Notes: generated from the sequence alone by a model not told the origin. Shown: positions 6,415 to 15,638, counted from the first letter of the stretch. The stretch: DNA of 64,000 nucleotides from Acetohalobium arabaticum DSM 5501 (GCF_000144695.1 NC_014378.1:2132043-2196042), one strand, 5' to 3'. Numbers and translations: made by a program.

Positions 6415-6580
6415 TGTATGATTTATAGTTATCATCTTTAGCTTTAGCCAAAAATTCATTATAGATAAACCTTGAACAACCAACGGTCTTATTTATTAAT
6501 TCTTGTTGTTCTTGATTAGGATAAATTCTAAATTTGTATGCCTTATTAACAGGTTTGAAGGTCTTAATCATTAATTTCAC
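6415..6580 (-). pseudogene. tnpB: N-terminal fragment of a second TnpB
   Basis: From the ATG at 6578-6580 (or in-frame ATG 6569-6571) on the minus strand the product reads [20 protein letters not shown], then [19 protein letters not shown], the unmistakable start of IS1341-type TnpB. GGAGGTG precedes the start. The reading frame meets the right end of the tnpA-tnpB element at 6414 and ends soon after in foreign sequence. About 55 residues of roughly 370 remain, before any RuvC motif. The sequence differs from the neighbouring tnpB, so it comes from a different element. Confidence 0.85.
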
Positions 6581-6626
6581 CTCCTATATACTGATTATAT
6601 AATAATATACTAGTCAAGTATTATAA

Positions 6627-6655
6627 TTGATTTATATATTCAAATATGATATATT
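6627..6655 (+). promoter_or_regulatory. Promoter of the XRE gene
   Basis: Plus-strand -35 TTGATT (6627-6632), 17-base spacer, -10 TATATT (6650-6655), followed by GGAGGTG and the ATG at 6674. The AT-rich 90-bp gap is shared with the divergent tnpB fragment. Confidence 0.6.
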
Positions 6656-6673
6656 ATTATTGGAGGTGTTAAA

Positions 6674-6877
6674 ATGATTAAATCTAAACTATCTGTTCTC
6701 ATGGGTATTAAAAAAGTAAATATACAAGACGTTCATGAAGGTACTGGAATTAATAGGAATACTATATCTAGACTTTACCACGATAAATTAAAAAGAGTTG
6801 ATTTTGATACTTTAAACAGATTATGCAAATACTTTGACTGTCAAGTTGAAGATGTGTTAGAGTATTCAAAAGATTAA
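6674..6877 (+). CDS. Small XRE-family (Cro/CI-like) regulator
   Basis: The 67-residue protein is a bare helix-turn-helix domain of the YozG type: IQDVHEGTGINRNTISRLYH is the HTH and LNRLCKYFDCQVEDVLEY closes the fold. The ribosome site GGAGGTG is well placed. The gene is transcribed away from the tnpB fragment across a short AT-rich gap. A hairpin like those at IS200/IS605 ends lies just after its stop, so it may be cargo or a regulator of that second TnpB element. Target genes are unknown. It is intact, unlike the mobile genes around it. Confidence 0.8.
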   Translation: MIKSKLSVLMGIKKVNIQDVHEGTGINRNTISRLYHDKLKRVDFDTLNRLCKYFDCQVEDVLEYSKD

Positions 6878-6909
6878 TTTTAAATACAATATCGAATTAT
6901 CTTTAAAAT

Positions 6910-6954
6910 GTCGGTATTCATCCCGAGGGCAAGCCCGTCGGGTTTTCTACCGAC
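6910..6954 (+). repeat. Compound hairpin resembling an IS200/IS605 end
   Basis: GTCGGTA (6910-6916) pairs with TACCGAC (6948-6954), CCCGA (6922-6926) with TCGGG (6938-6942), and GGGC with GCCC inside. The pattern TTCATCCCGA...TCGGGTTTTCT resembles hairpins I associate with IS200/IS605-type elements. It may be the outer end of the element that carried the 6415-6580 tnpB, or simply a terminator for the XRE gene. Confidence 0.5.
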
Positions 6955-6985
6955 TAAGTTCTATAACACCTATAGAACTAATCCT

Positions 6986-7201
6986 TCAATTCTTCTTTCG
7001 CTTAACTATTCTTCCTTTATCAAAGTCATACTCATATTCATCTAGGTTATTTAATATCTGCCCCTCAAACTCTCCCCGTTCGACCCGTACTTTCTTTAAA
7101 CCTTCCTCCTGAGCAATCATACCTAAATTAATCCCAGCATCAACTGAAGCCATTCTGATATCTCCATTTTCTTCTACCAACAATAAAACCTTTTCAGTCA
7201 A
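6986..7201 (-). CDS. Hypothetical 71-residue protein
   Basis: The start is TTG with GGAGGG at a 7-base spacing, which supports a real gene. The product begins TEKVLLLVEENGDIRMASVD, has no Cys, no membrane segment and ends with a basic tail (KGRIVKRKKN). I do not recognise the family. It stands alone between the mobile region and thiC, separated from thiC by 209 bases with nothing I can identify. Confidence 0.55.
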   Translation of the reverse strand: MTEKVLLLVEENGDIRMASVDAGINLGMIAQEEGLKKVRVERGEFEGQILNNLDEYEYDFDKGRIVKRKKN

Positions 7202-7410
7202 CTCTTATCCCTCCCGAAGATTTCTTCCTAATTAACTTTAAAAGACTACTGTACTCATATTTTATTACTTTTATCTATATCAGTAAAATAATATCATATT
7301 ATAAAAAATATAATTAATTACTTATAGCTTGTTGCAGCTTAATGATCTTCCCTAACAAAATTACCTTACCTGATTTTATATTTCATACTTCTAGATTAAA
7401 ATAGATAACA

Positions 7411-8694
7411 CTATAACGCTTCATCTACTATTTTCATAGCACAGTAAGAACCACACATACTGCAGGCATCTTCATCTTGTATCTCTTGATTATGAGCCGC
7501 TCGTGATTCTTTAGCCTTCTTCGAATCAATGGCCAGTTCAATCTGCTGTTCCCAATCCAGTGCTTTACGGGCCTCAGCCATCTGCAAGTCCTGTTTTTTT
7601 GCACTAGAATTTCCTTTAGCGATATCAGCAGAGTGAGCAGCAATCTTTGTAGCAATAACTCCTTCTCGTACCTCCTCTATATTAGGTAAGCCGATATGCT
7701 CAGCCGGAGTGACATAACATAAAAAATCAGCGCCACAGCTGGCAGCCATAGTTCCGCCGATAGCAGCAGCTATATGATCATAACCAACAGCAATATCTGT
7801 CACTAAGGGGCCTAACACATAGAAAGGAGCACCTTTACAGAGTTCCTTCTGTAATTGAATATTAGTCTCTATCTGATCAAAGGGCACATGTCCAGGTCCT
7901 TCCACCATCACCTGAACATCAGCCTCGCGGGCTCTATCTACTAACTCTCCTAAAACTAATAATTCATGAATCTGACTGCGGTCAGTGGCATCGGCCAAAG
8001 ATCCCGGCCGCAGACCATCGCCTAAGCTAAGAGTAACATCATACTCATAGGCTATCTCCAGTAATCGATCATAATATTCATATAAGGGATTTTCAGCATC
8101 ATTATGCAGCATCCAGCCGGTAATAAAGGAACCGCCCCGGCTTACTATATCAGTTACTCTACCTTCTTCTTTTAGATGACGAATCGTTTCTAAAGTTAAA
8201 CCACAGTGGACAGTAATAAAATCCACCCCATCTTGAGCCTGCTTTTCAATCACTCCAAATAGATCATCAACAGTCAGATCTACAATTGCTTTATCATCCT
8301 GCAGCGTCTCAACTGTAGCCTGATAGATCGGTACAGTTCCCAGCGGCACTTCAGCTTCAGCTAAAATAGCCTGCCGAGTTTCTGTTATCTTATCGCCAGT
8401 AGATAGGTCCATTACTGCATCAGCTCCAGCTTCCACAGCAGCTTCTAACTTCTCCAACTCCTTATCCACTTCCGGATAATCTTCCGAAGTTCCAAAATTA
8501 GCATTGACCTTAGTAGTTAATCCTTCACCAAAGCCGTTAGGATCTAAATGTTGATGATTCTTATTGGCTGGAATTACAATTTTGCCTGCGGCTATCTGCT
8601 CTCTAATAAATTCAGCACTAACTCCTTCTTTGTTAGCTACCTGTTTCATCTCTGCTGTTATCCTGCCTGCTTTTGCTTCAGTCATCTGGGTCAT
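7411..8694 (-). CDS. thiC: Phosphomethylpyrimidine synthase ThiC
   Basis: This radical SAM enzyme converts aminoimidazole ribotide to the HMP-phosphate moiety of thiamine. The 427-residue length is that of the short anaerobe-type ThiC. The SAM-cluster cysteines are at the extreme C-terminus in [11 protein letters not shown], spaced CX2CX3C, one residue shorter than the CX2CX4C of enterobacterial ThiC. Conserved stretches [15 protein letters not shown] and EGPGHVP are present. It is the last gene of thiDEMC, 11 bases after thiM, under the TPP riboswitch at 11030-11118. GGAGG precedes the ATG. Confidence 0.96.
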   Translation of the reverse strand: MTQMTEAKAGRITAEMKQVANKEGVSAEFIREQIAAGKIVIPANKNHQHLDPNGFGEGLTTKVNANFGTSEDYPEVDKELEKLEAAVEAGADAVMDLSTGDKITETRQAILAEAEVPLGTVPIYQATVETLQDDKAIVDLTVDDLFGVIEKQAQDGVDFITVHCGLTLETIRHLKEEGRVTDIVSRGGSFITGWMLHNDAENPLYEYYDRLLEIAYEYDVTLSLGDGLRPGSLADATDRSQIHELLVLGELVDRAREADVQVMVEGPGHVPFDQIETNIQLQKELCKGAPFYVLGPLVTDIAVGYDHIAAAIGGTMAASCGADFLCYVTPAEHIGLPNIEEVREGVIATKIAAHSADIAKGNSSAKKQDLQMAEARKALDWEQQIELAIDSKKAKESRAAHNQEIQDEDACSMCGSYCAMKIVDEAL

Positions 8695-8705
8695 TTTTCT
8701 ACCTC

Positions 8706-9491
8706 CTAAAGTTTAGTTATCTCTTCATGATTAATTACTGTTTCATCTGTCAGTTCACTAATACTATCCATAAAAGCAGTCTTATAACTGGCCGGTTTAG
8801 ATGCTTTTTTACTAGCTATCTCACCTGCTATTCCGTAAGCTGTTACTGCCGTTAGGCTAGCTGCTAAATAATCATCACTTACTCCAGTAAATACTCCTAA
8901 AGTACTGCCCAACATACAGCCGGTACCTACTATCTCTCCCAATAATGGATGGCCGTTATTGACTTTATAAACTGTTTCTCCATCAGTTACAATATCTTTA
9001 GTGCCCGAAACTACCACTACTGCTTCCTCTGCTGCAGCCAACCCTTGAGCATTGGCTACAAGTTCTTCATAATCACCTACAGACTCTACACCTCTAACTT
9101 CGCCCTGTCCTTCAGCCAGAATACTTATTTCGCCCTGATTGCCCTTAATTACTGCTACCTGCAATTCATCCAATATTCGACGAGCCGTTTCGGTCCTAAA
9201 AGTAGTAGCTCCAACTCCAACAGGGTCAAGAATCACTGGTATTCCTGACCTATTAGCCTGTTTTCCAGCTTTGATCATACTGCTAACCTGTCTCTGGTTT
9301 AAGGTGCCAATATTTAATACTAAAGCCTGAGCTGCCTGCACCATCTCCGCTACTTCCTCTTTAGCATCAGCCATCACCGGCAGTCCGCCCCAGTAAAGAG
9401 TTATATTGGCTGCATCATTGACTGTAACATAGTTAGTAATCTGATGTACTAAGGGCTTCTCTTCTCTAATTCTGCTCAATGTCTCCTGCAT
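8706..9491 (-). CDS. thiM: Hydroxyethylthiazole kinase
   Basis: The 261-residue ribokinase-fold enzyme phosphorylates the thiazole alcohol, allowing salvage of the thiazole half of thiamine. Motifs include [11 protein letters not shown] at the N-terminus, LDPVGVGAT in the middle and [17 protein letters not shown], the anion hole with catalytic Cys region. The start follows GGAGGTG. It is 4 bases after thiE in thiDEMC. No thiazole synthase (thiG/thiH) is in the operon, so thiazole may be salvaged or made elsewhere. Confidence 0.95.
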   Translation of the reverse strand: MQETLSRIREEKPLVHQITNYVTVNDAANITLYWGGLPVMADAKEEVAEMVQAAQALVLNIGTLNQRQVSSMIKAGKQANRSGIPVILDPVGVGATTFRTETARRILDELQVAVIKGNQGEISILAEGQGEVRGVESVGDYEELVANAQGLAAAEEAVVVVSGTKDIVTDGETVYKVNNGHPLLGEIVGTGCMLGSTLGVFTGVSDDYLAASLTAVTAYGIAGEIASKKASKPASYKTAFMDSISELTDETVINHEEITKL

Positions 9492-9495
9492 ATTA

Positions 9496-10137
9496 TCACC
9501 TCCCTTTCTTTGCTTCTTTAATTATTCCTTTTAACTCCTCAGTCTTCCACTCAATATCCTCAGCTTGAGTCACAGCAGAGATAACAGATATAACGTCAGC
9601 GCCAGCAGCAATCACTTCACTGATGTTATCCTGATTCAAACCGCCAATTGCTGCTACCGGAATATCAACCTTAGACTTAATTTCAGCCAATCTATTCAGA
9701 CCTACTGCTGATCTATCATTTTTTAGATCTTTAGAATCAGTAGCAAATATAGAGCCTACTCCTAAATAATCGGCTCCCCCTGCTTCAGCCTGTAGAGCTT
9801 CTTCTACAGTAGAGGCCGAAATTCCGATTATCTTATCCTCAGGCAGTAGCTTCTGTGCTGCTTTGAGAGGTAGGTCATCCTGACCTAAATGCACACCATC
9901 AGCCTCAAGAGCCAAAGCTAGATCAACTCTGTTATTGATAATCAAGTCCACTCCCGCTTCAGCCGTCAGTTCTCTAATCTTAAGCCCAAGTTCATAGCGA
10001 TAGGCTAGATCCTTTCCTTTATCCCTCAACTGAATCAGATCTACTCCACCATTGATTGCAGCTTTAACTACTTCCAGTGTGCATCTACCAGATGATAATT
10101 CTTCTTCTGTAACCAAGTATAGATCCCAATCCTCCAC
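9496..10137 (-). CDS. thiE: Thiamine-phosphate synthase
   Basis: The 213-residue TIM-barrel enzyme joins HMP-diphosphate and thiazole phosphate to thiamine phosphate. Visible motifs are LIQLRDKGKD, LIINNRVDLAL, GVHLGQDDLP, IGISA and VAAIGGLNQDNI, all in the family order. The start is GTG with GGAGGAG 5 bases upstream. Only two bases separate it from the thiD stop, so translation is probably coupled. Confidence 0.95.
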   Translation of the reverse strand: MEDWDLYLVTEEELSSGRCTLEVVKAAINGGVDLIQLRDKGKDLAYRYELGLKIRELTAEAGVDLIINNRVDLALALEADGVHLGQDDLPLKAAQKLLPEDKIIGISASTVEEALQAEAGGADYLGVGSIFATDSKDLKNDRSAVGLNRLAEIKSKVDIPVAAIGGLNQDNISEVIAAGADVISVISAVTQAEDIEWKTEELKGIIKEAKKGR

Positions 10138-10139
10138 AG

Positions 10140-10931
10140 CTACTCCTCCCCATAATCAATTAAGTGGTTCACTGGATTACTACCGCTGCCTATCTGACAG
10201 CCGCTTCTAATTGCCTCCGTAATGAAGTCTTTACTCCGTTTAACTGCTTCAGCTAATCCATAACCCAAAGCTAAATTGCTGGCTATAGCCGCTGATAGAG
10301 TACAGCCTGTGCCGTGAGTATCATCGGTATCAATTCTCTCAGCTGTAAACTCAATTACATCATTGCCGTCATATAATAAATCCCGGGCTAGTTCATCCCG
10401 GCTGTGGCCTCCTTTAACTAAGACATAATCTGCTCCAAACTGATGCAGTTCTTTTACTAACTGCTTTAAACTGACTTGCTCTGTCTTCTTCCTACCAGTC
10501 AATACTTTAGCCTCATCTAAATTAGGAGTAATTACTTTAGCTCGTGGAATTAACTGCTCCTTTAAAGTAGAAATTGCCTCTTGAGCAAGCAGTAGATCTC
10601 CACTGGTAGCCACCAATACCGGATCAACTACTAAGTTGCTCAGATGATACTCCTCAATCTTATCTGCTACAGCATTAATAATCTCTCCATTAGCCAACAT
10701 TCCTGTCTTAACAGCTGCAAAATCAATATCTTCCACTACAGAATCCAACTGCTGAGCTACAAAACTACCGTTTAAAGCTTTAACGCCCTGTACCCCTAGA
10801 GTATTCTGCGCAGTAACTGCAGTAATAACAGAAGCACCGTAGACTTTGAATCTAGTCATCGTCTTTAAATCAGCCTGGATTCCGGCTCCCCCTCCCGAAT
10901 CAGAACCAGCAATTGTTAATACCTGTTTCAT
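10140..10931 (-). CDS. thiD: HMP/HMP-phosphate kinase
   Basis: The 263-residue ribokinase-family kinase phosphorylates hydroxymethylpyrimidine twice for thiamine synthesis. It shows the N-terminal AGSDSGGGAGIQADLKT substrate loop, VDPVLVATSGD, and the C-terminal anion hole DTDDTHGTGCTLSAAIAS. It is first in thiDEMC, downstream of a TPP riboswitch and its terminator. The start codon is ATG following an AGGAGAGG-like site. Confidence 0.95.
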   Translation of the reverse strand: MKQVLTIAGSDSGGGAGIQADLKTMTRFKVYGASVITAVTAQNTLGVQGVKALNGSFVAQQLDSVVEDIDFAAVKTGMLANGEIINAVADKIEEYHLSNLVVDPVLVATSGDLLLAQEAISTLKEQLIPRAKVITPNLDEAKVLTGRKKTEQVSLKQLVKELHQFGADYVLVKGGHSRDELARDLLYDGNDVIEFTAERIDTDDTHGTGCTLSAAIASNLALGYGLAEAVKRSKDFITEAIRSGCQIGSGSNPVNHLIDYGEE

Positions 10932-10969
10932 CCTCTATCCTCTCCTAACAGATTCTGTACTTCTTTTTA

Positions 10970-11014
10970 AATAAAATAAAAAAGCACAGATTTCCAGCTA
11001 GGAAATCTGTGCTT
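10970..11014 (-). terminator. Intrinsic terminator of the thi riboswitch
   Basis: AAGCACAGATTTCC (10982-10995) pairs with GGAAATCTGTGCTT (11001-11014). On the minus strand a T-rich tract (TTTTTTATTTTATTT) follows. Ligand binding upstream should let this hairpin form and stop thiDEMC transcription. Confidence 0.9.
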
Positions 11015-11029
11015 AATAAACTCAACCCA

Positions 11030-11118
11030 CACACTTCCCTTCGCTGGTATTATCCAGATCAGGTTCAAGGGGTCAAGAGATTATATCTCCTTCTCAGCCC
11101 TTACAGAGCTCCCCCAGC
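11030..11118 (-). promoter_or_regulatory. TPP riboswitch (THI box)
   Basis: The minus strand carries the conserved core: GGGGGAGCTC, then GGGCTGAGAAGG, then GACCCCTTGAACCTGATCTG and GATAATACCAGCGAAGGGA. Order and spacing match the TPP riboswitch. It precedes a terminator and thiD, consistent with transcription attenuation by thiamine pyrophosphate. Confidence 0.97.
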
Positions 11119-11155
11119 AACTACCGAATATTCACTTTTGATTTTTACTTTTTTA

Positions 11156-11184
11156 ATTATATCAAGTTATAGTCCTTTTTGCAA
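11156..11184 (-). promoter_or_regulatory. Promoter of the thiDEMC operon
   Basis: Minus-strand -35 TTGCAA (11179-11184), 17-base spacer, -10 TATAAT (11156-11161), about 40 bases before the riboswitch. Confidence 0.75.
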
Positions 11185-11201
11185 TCATTATTAACAGTTT
11201 A

Positions 11202-13679
11202 TTAAAACATCTCAAAATACTCTTCTGCTGTTGGAATTTCACCTAATACAGCTGCCATAGCAGCTACATAGGCACTACCGAGATAAGTCTTAGAATCAGC
11301 CGGTCCGATGCGAGACTGATAATTACGAGTCGTTGTTGTCAAAGCAGTTGCACCAGATCCGATCCGCCTTTTATTCCCCATACAGAGACCACAACCCGGC
11401 ATAATCACTGTGGCTCCAGCTTCCGTTAACTTCGCCAAGCTGCCGTCAGCCGCCAGTTCATTATAGATATCCCTCGCCGCCGGCGAAACAACAAAATTAA
11501 CTCCATGAGGTACTTGATAGCCGTCAACAATTTTAGCTGCTGCTCGAATCCCTTCCAGATCACCGCCGACGCAGCTGCCGATAAAGACTTCATCCAGCTC
11601 AGTTTCAGCCACTTCCGAAAGTGGAGCTACATTATCCGGATGATGCGGTTTTGCTACTAATGGTTCCTCCACTTCATCCAGCGGAATCTCAATTGTAGCT
11701 GCATATTCTGCATTTTCATCAGCTTCAAGTAAGACCGGATCGGTTAAAAACTCTTCTATAGCTGCAATAGCATTCTTAACCGAAGGAGATTCATCAGCAT
11801 CAGGTCTGGACTTAAGATACTCTAAATTATCCTCAAGTCTATCCAAAGTAGTCTCATCAGAAGGAATAACTCCCGCCGAAGCACTCCGTTCAGCTACTGC
11901 ATTAGTTAAAATATAGCGTTCATCAGAATTTAAGAATTCCACACCTTCCATCTCAATAATCCGGCCGTTATAGATTTCCTTGCCAACTGTCTCTTCAGCA
12001 TAAGTAACTAACGTAGAAACTAAATCCCGCGCTGTAATGCCTTTCTTAGGCTCTCCTTTAAAGATAACCCTAACTGATTCATCCATCGTCAAATCCTGCT
12101 TGCCGTACTTCATAGCTCCAGCTACAATATCGGAGGCAGCAGGGAATGAAACACCGCGCGGAGTCCGGGTATGAGAATCGCCGCCGACGATTACATCTGT
12201 CGGCAGTACAAACCGGTTACCGATAGTATGGATAATTCCTTCGCCGGGTTCTAAACAGACACCGCCGCGTTCAGTCACGAATTCATCAATAAACTGGTGT
12301 CTATCCCTCTCTTCTGTCGATGGACATTCGCCAGTATGACAGAGCGACTGGACTACAAATTCAGCCCCAAAGTCTCCGCCGGCCATCGACTGATACTCAT
12401 CAAGAGTCATCGGCCCTGTTGTATCCTGAGAATAGACTCCTCTAATCCTCACTGTAGCCGTCTCACCAGGTAGAATAGTCTCCTTACCGTCTAATCTATT
12501 CAGACCTACAATCTTCTGGGCCAATGTCTGAGGCGGCTTTTCATCTTCCGGTTGAGCCCCTTTAGGTAATTTACTCTCATCAAAATCGATACCATTCTCT
12601 CGACAGTACTCCACAGCCCACTTCTGCAGTTCATTGCCGGCATCAAAGTAAGTCATTCCTCCGGCAGCAATCTTATTTAGCTTAAACTGAATCGGCAGCT
12701 TAATATCTAATTCCTGCTCACCATTAATAATTAACTTTCTAGCCTCAATATCTATCTTTAATTCATCACCTTCATTAATTACATCTGTATCACACTCAAC
12801 CGGCAGCATACCAGAAGCTACCAAAGAATTCTTAAAGATTGGAGCAAAGCTTTTGGCCACTACTACTCCCCCGGCCTTCTTTTCTGGTTCTCCATCCACT
12901 GGTTCACCCAGAATCTGTAACATAGTATAGGTAGCCGATTTACGAGAGGATCCTTCTCCTAAAGCTGCTCCGGCAACAAAGATCACATTATCGGCCTGCT
13001 CTTTTAAATCTTCCAACCGATCCAAAAAGTCAGCCTCATCCTCTCTGCCTTCCATAATATACTGTGCATGGAGCGGATGGTCAGTCCGGCTATCGGCCCT
13101 CTTAGAAGGACTTAAATGACCGGTAGTCAGATTATCGCCTACCTTAATTGAGACTCCCTGATAAGCATTCTCAAGCTGCCAGTCCTCAGCAAACTCTCTT
13201 TCAGCCCAGCTTTTGATAATCCTTTGGGCCGCTTTATCTTGGTTAGCCATCTGGGCTAGCTCAGAGAATTCCTCTTCATTAACCAGGACTGTATTCTGTA
13301 AGATGTTAGTTATCTCTTCTTTAAATAATCCAGCCTTCAATATATCTATTAATTCATTAGTAGCTGCTCCACCATTCATATCAGCCAAAAGCTCCAGCGC
13401 TTCTCTAGAGCTTAAATAATCCGATTCAATCTCATCCTTTACTACTTTAGCCAAGCCCTCAGCTTTAACATAAGATGAAGGAAAGGTTCCTCTTCTCACT
13501 TCTTCACTCAACAGCCTTACAATTAACTTATTCATATCTAATCCATCAACTTTTAATCCCTCAATTAATCCTTCAACTTCTTTAGCAGTCAATGGCCTCG
13601 GTAGTAAATCATAAGTTTCTTTACGTTCTAAAGCTCTTTCTTTATAACCTTCTAAAATCTGCTTTAATTTATCTTCCAT
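11202..13679 (-). CDS. acnB: Aconitate hydratase B
   Basis: The 825-residue [4Fe-4S] enzyme interconverts citrate and isocitrate. It has the AcnB order: N-terminal HEAT-like helices (LLPRPLTAKEVEGLIEGL), the swivel domain with GSSRKSAT, and the catalytic domains with GGDSHTRTP. Cluster cysteines fit SCVGGDLEG and the PGCGLCMGNKR motif near the C-terminus. Length is close to the 865 of E. coli. It has its own promoter. With the isocitrate dehydrogenase at 17492 it would supply 2-oxoglutarate; no citrate synthase is in the window. Confidence 0.96.
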   Translation of the reverse strand: MEDKLKQILEGYKERALERKETYDLLPRPLTAKEVEGLIEGLKVDGLDMNKLIVRLLSEEVRRGTFPSSYVKAEGLAKVVKDEIESDYLSSREALELLADMNGGAATNELIDILKAGLFKEEITNILQNTVLVNEEEFSELAQMANQDKAAQRIIKSWAEREFAEDWQLENAYQGVSIKVGDNLTTGHLSPSKRADSRTDHPLHAQYIMEGREDEADFLDRLEDLKEQADNVIFVAGAALGEGSSRKSATYTMLQILGEPVDGEPEKKAGGVVVAKSFAPIFKNSLVASGMLPVECDTDVINEGDELKIDIEARKLIINGEQELDIKLPIQFKLNKIAAGGMTYFDAGNELQKWAVEYCRENGIDFDESKLPKGAQPEDEKPPQTLAQKIVGLNRLDGKETILPGETATVRIRGVYSQDTTGPMTLDEYQSMAGGDFGAEFVVQSLCHTGECPSTEERDRHQFIDEFVTERGGVCLEPGEGIIHTIGNRFVLPTDVIVGGDSHTRTPRGVSFPAASDIVAGAMKYGKQDLTMDESVRVIFKGEPKKGITARDLVSTLVTYAEETVGKEIYNGRIIEMEGVEFLNSDERYILTNAVAERSASAGVIPSDETTLDRLEDNLEYLKSRPDADESPSVKNAIAAIEEFLTDPVLLEADENAEYAATIEIPLDEVEEPLVAKPHHPDNVAPLSEVAETELDEVFIGSCVGGDLEGIRAAAKIVDGYQVPHGVNFVVSPAARDIYNELAADGSLAKLTEAGATVIMPGCGLCMGNKRRIGSGATALTTTTRNYQSRIGPADSKTYLGSAYVAAMAAVLGEIPTAEEYFEMF

Positions 13680-13710
13680 TACTTAACTACTCCCTCCTTA
13701 TCATGCTATA

Positions 13711-13739
13711 ATTATACAATAAATCTTTCTTATTTACAA
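13711..13739 (-). promoter_or_regulatory. acnB promoter overlapping the upstream stop codon
   Basis: Minus-strand -35 TTGTAA (13734-13739) contains the stop codon of the preceding reductase gene; after 17 bases comes -10 TATAAT (13711-13716). Confidence 0.55.
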
Positions 13740-15503
13740 CTCAGAAGTAGTTTTTTCAATTTCTTCCTCAGCCTGTTGACCCTCTTCTGGATTAGAAATA
13801 CTGGTTAACCTTTCACCTTCAGGAGTTGTTGAATCATCAATTATTCCTTGTTCATCTTTTTGTACTGCACTATATAACTTATAACCACCAGCTAAATTCT
13901 TAACATTTTCAAAGCCATGCTGCATTAAGATTCTAGCTCCAATATACCCTCGTAAACCGACAGCACAGTAAACAACTACTTCTTTACTTTTATCCAATTC
14001 CTCTAATCTATCCCGCAGACTATTTAGCGGAATATTGACTGAACCATCAATTTGGCCTAATTTAACTTCTACTTCTTCTCTAACATCTAACAGAATAGCA
14101 TCATCAGCTAACTCATCAATCTGGTGCCAGTGAATAACATCAACTTTATCATTGAGAATATTTCCCGCAGCAAAGCCAGCCATATTAACCGGATCTTTAG
14201 CAGAACCAAACGGCGGTGCATAAGCTAAATCTAAATCCTGTAAATCAAAAACTGTCTTCTCAAATCTAATCGCAGTAGCTAAGACATCAATTCGTTTATC
14301 TACTCCCTCATAACCTACAATTTGAGCTCCTAACAACCTACCTTCATCAGGAGTAAATAAAATTTTAAGAGTCATTGGCACTGCTCCAGGATAGTAACCA
14401 GCATGATTCTTCTTATTAATATAAGAGACTTCATAATCTATATCCGCTTCTGTAAGCTGCTTCTCATTATTACCAGTTCCAGCAACTGTTAAATCAAAGA
14501 CTTTAGCTATAGCAGTACCTTGACTTCCTGGAAACTTCTCTTTAGCTCCTGTTAAATTATTGGCTACAATCCGTCCCTGTTTATTAGCTGGACCAGCCAA
14601 CGGAATATAGGCTGGATTACTAGTTACAGCATCAGTAACTTCAATGGCATCTCCAATAGCATAGATATTAGGATCAGAAGTCTGTAAATAATCATTAACC
14701 TTAATCCCACCAGTTTCACCAATTTCTAAACCTGCCTTCTGGGCTAATTCAGTATTAGGGCTGACTCCAGCAGCCATAATAACTAAATCAGTAGTTAATT
14801 CTTCTCCATTGGATAAACTAACTTTCTTTTTATCCTCTTGATCAGCCAAACCAGCTACTCCATTATCTAAATATAGCTCAATTCCTTTCATTCGTAAGTG
14901 GTTATGTACCTGAGCAGCCATCTCTCTATCAAGCGGACCTAAAACTTGTGGTGCTAACTCTACTATTGAAACATCAAGTCCTCGTTCATGTAAGTTCTCT
15001 GCCATTTCTACACCGATATATCCTCCGCCAACTACTACAGCACTATCAGGCTTATGTTGATCAACATAACCTTTAATCTCGTCAGTATCAGGAATATTCC
15101 GTAAAGTAAAGATCCTATCACCATCAACCCCTGGCACTGGAGGTTTAATTGGATCAGCTCCTGGAGATAACACTACATAATCGTAATCTTCCCGGTAAGT
15201 TTCATCAGACTCTAAATCCTTAACTTCTAATTCCTGATTAGCTCGGTCAATCTTTACTACTTTATTCTTAATTCGGACCTCAACATTAAATCTAGCTTCC
15301 ATAGCTTCAGGAGTCTGGACTAATAATTTCTCCCGTTCCTCAATTACCTTACCAATATGATACGGCAGCCCACAATTAGCAAAAGAAATATGCGGCCCCT
15401 GTTCAAAAATAATTATTTCTGCCTCTTCATCCATTCGACGCAGCCTAGCAGCAGTACTGGCTCCACCAGCTACACCGCCAACAATTAAAACTTTATTTCC
15501 CAT
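13734..15503 (-). CDS. CoA-disulfide/persulfide reductase with C-terminal rhodanese domain
   Basis: I use the ATG at 15501-15503, which has AGGAGGG at a suitable distance, rather than the longer frame. The 589-residue flavoprotein has an FAD Rossmann motif (VLIVGGVAGGASTAARLRR), the single active Cys C44 in SFANCGLPYH, an NAD motif VVVGGGYIGVEMAE, a dimerisation domain, and a rhodanese domain with VVVYCAVGLRG near residue 515. This matches NADH-dependent CoA-disulfide and CoA-persulfide reductases that handle sulfane sulfur. The ArsR-type gene just upstream is the probable regulator. The preferred substrate cannot be read from sequence. Confidence 0.9.
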   Translation of the reverse strand: MGNKVLIVGGVAGGASTAARLRRMDEEAEIIIFEQGPHISFANCGLPYHIGKVIEEREKLLVQTPEAMEARFNVEVRIKNKVVKIDRANQELEVKDLESDETYREDYDYVVLSPGADPIKPPVPGVDGDRIFTLRNIPDTDEIKGYVDQHKPDSAVVVGGGYIGVEMAENLHERGLDVSIVELAPQVLGPLDREMAAQVHNHLRMKGIELYLDNGVAGLADQEDKKKVSLSNGEELTTDLVIMAAGVSPNTELAQKAGLEIGETGGIKVNDYLQTSDPNIYAIGDAIEVTDAVTSNPAYIPLAGPANKQGRIVANNLTGAKEKFPGSQGTAIAKVFDLTVAGTGNNEKQLTEADIDYEVSYINKKNHAGYYPGAVPMTLKILFTPDEGRLLGAQIVGYEGVDKRIDVLATAIRFEKTVFDLQDLDLAYAPPFGSAKDPVNMAGFAAGNILNDKVDVIHWHQIDELADDAILLDVREEVEVKLGQIDGSVNIPLNSLRDRLEELDKSKEVVVYCAVGLRGYIGARILMQHGFENVKNLAGGYKLYSAVQKDEQGIIDDSTTPEGERLTSISNPEEGQQAEEEIEKTTSEL

Positions 15504-15569
15504 ATCTAGCCCTCCTTTTAATTTTAAAATCAAAATATAGTGATTATACGATATAATCTATTTTAAAGA

Positions 15570-15600
15570 ATCTCTCCAGTATAAATAATACCGGAGAGAT
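15570..15600 (-). terminator. Hairpin between arsR-like gene and reductase gene
   Basis: ATCTCTCC (15570-15577) pairs with GGAGAGAT (15593-15600), extended by GTAT/ATAC inside. On the minus strand TTCTTT follows. It may limit read-through from the regulator into the reductase gene. Confidence 0.5.
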
Positions 15601-15638
15601 AATCTAATTAATAGCTTATCCTTGATCTATAAAAAATA

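Noticed and set aside
6295-6483. Minus-strand frame of 62 codons at the IS right end
   Set aside because: It crosses the junction of the IS right end and the tnpB fragment in a different frame from both, and has no ribosome site.
11009-11194. Plus-strand 61-codon frame
   Set aside because: It lies opposite the TPP riboswitch and the thi promoter; the sequence is explained by the RNA.
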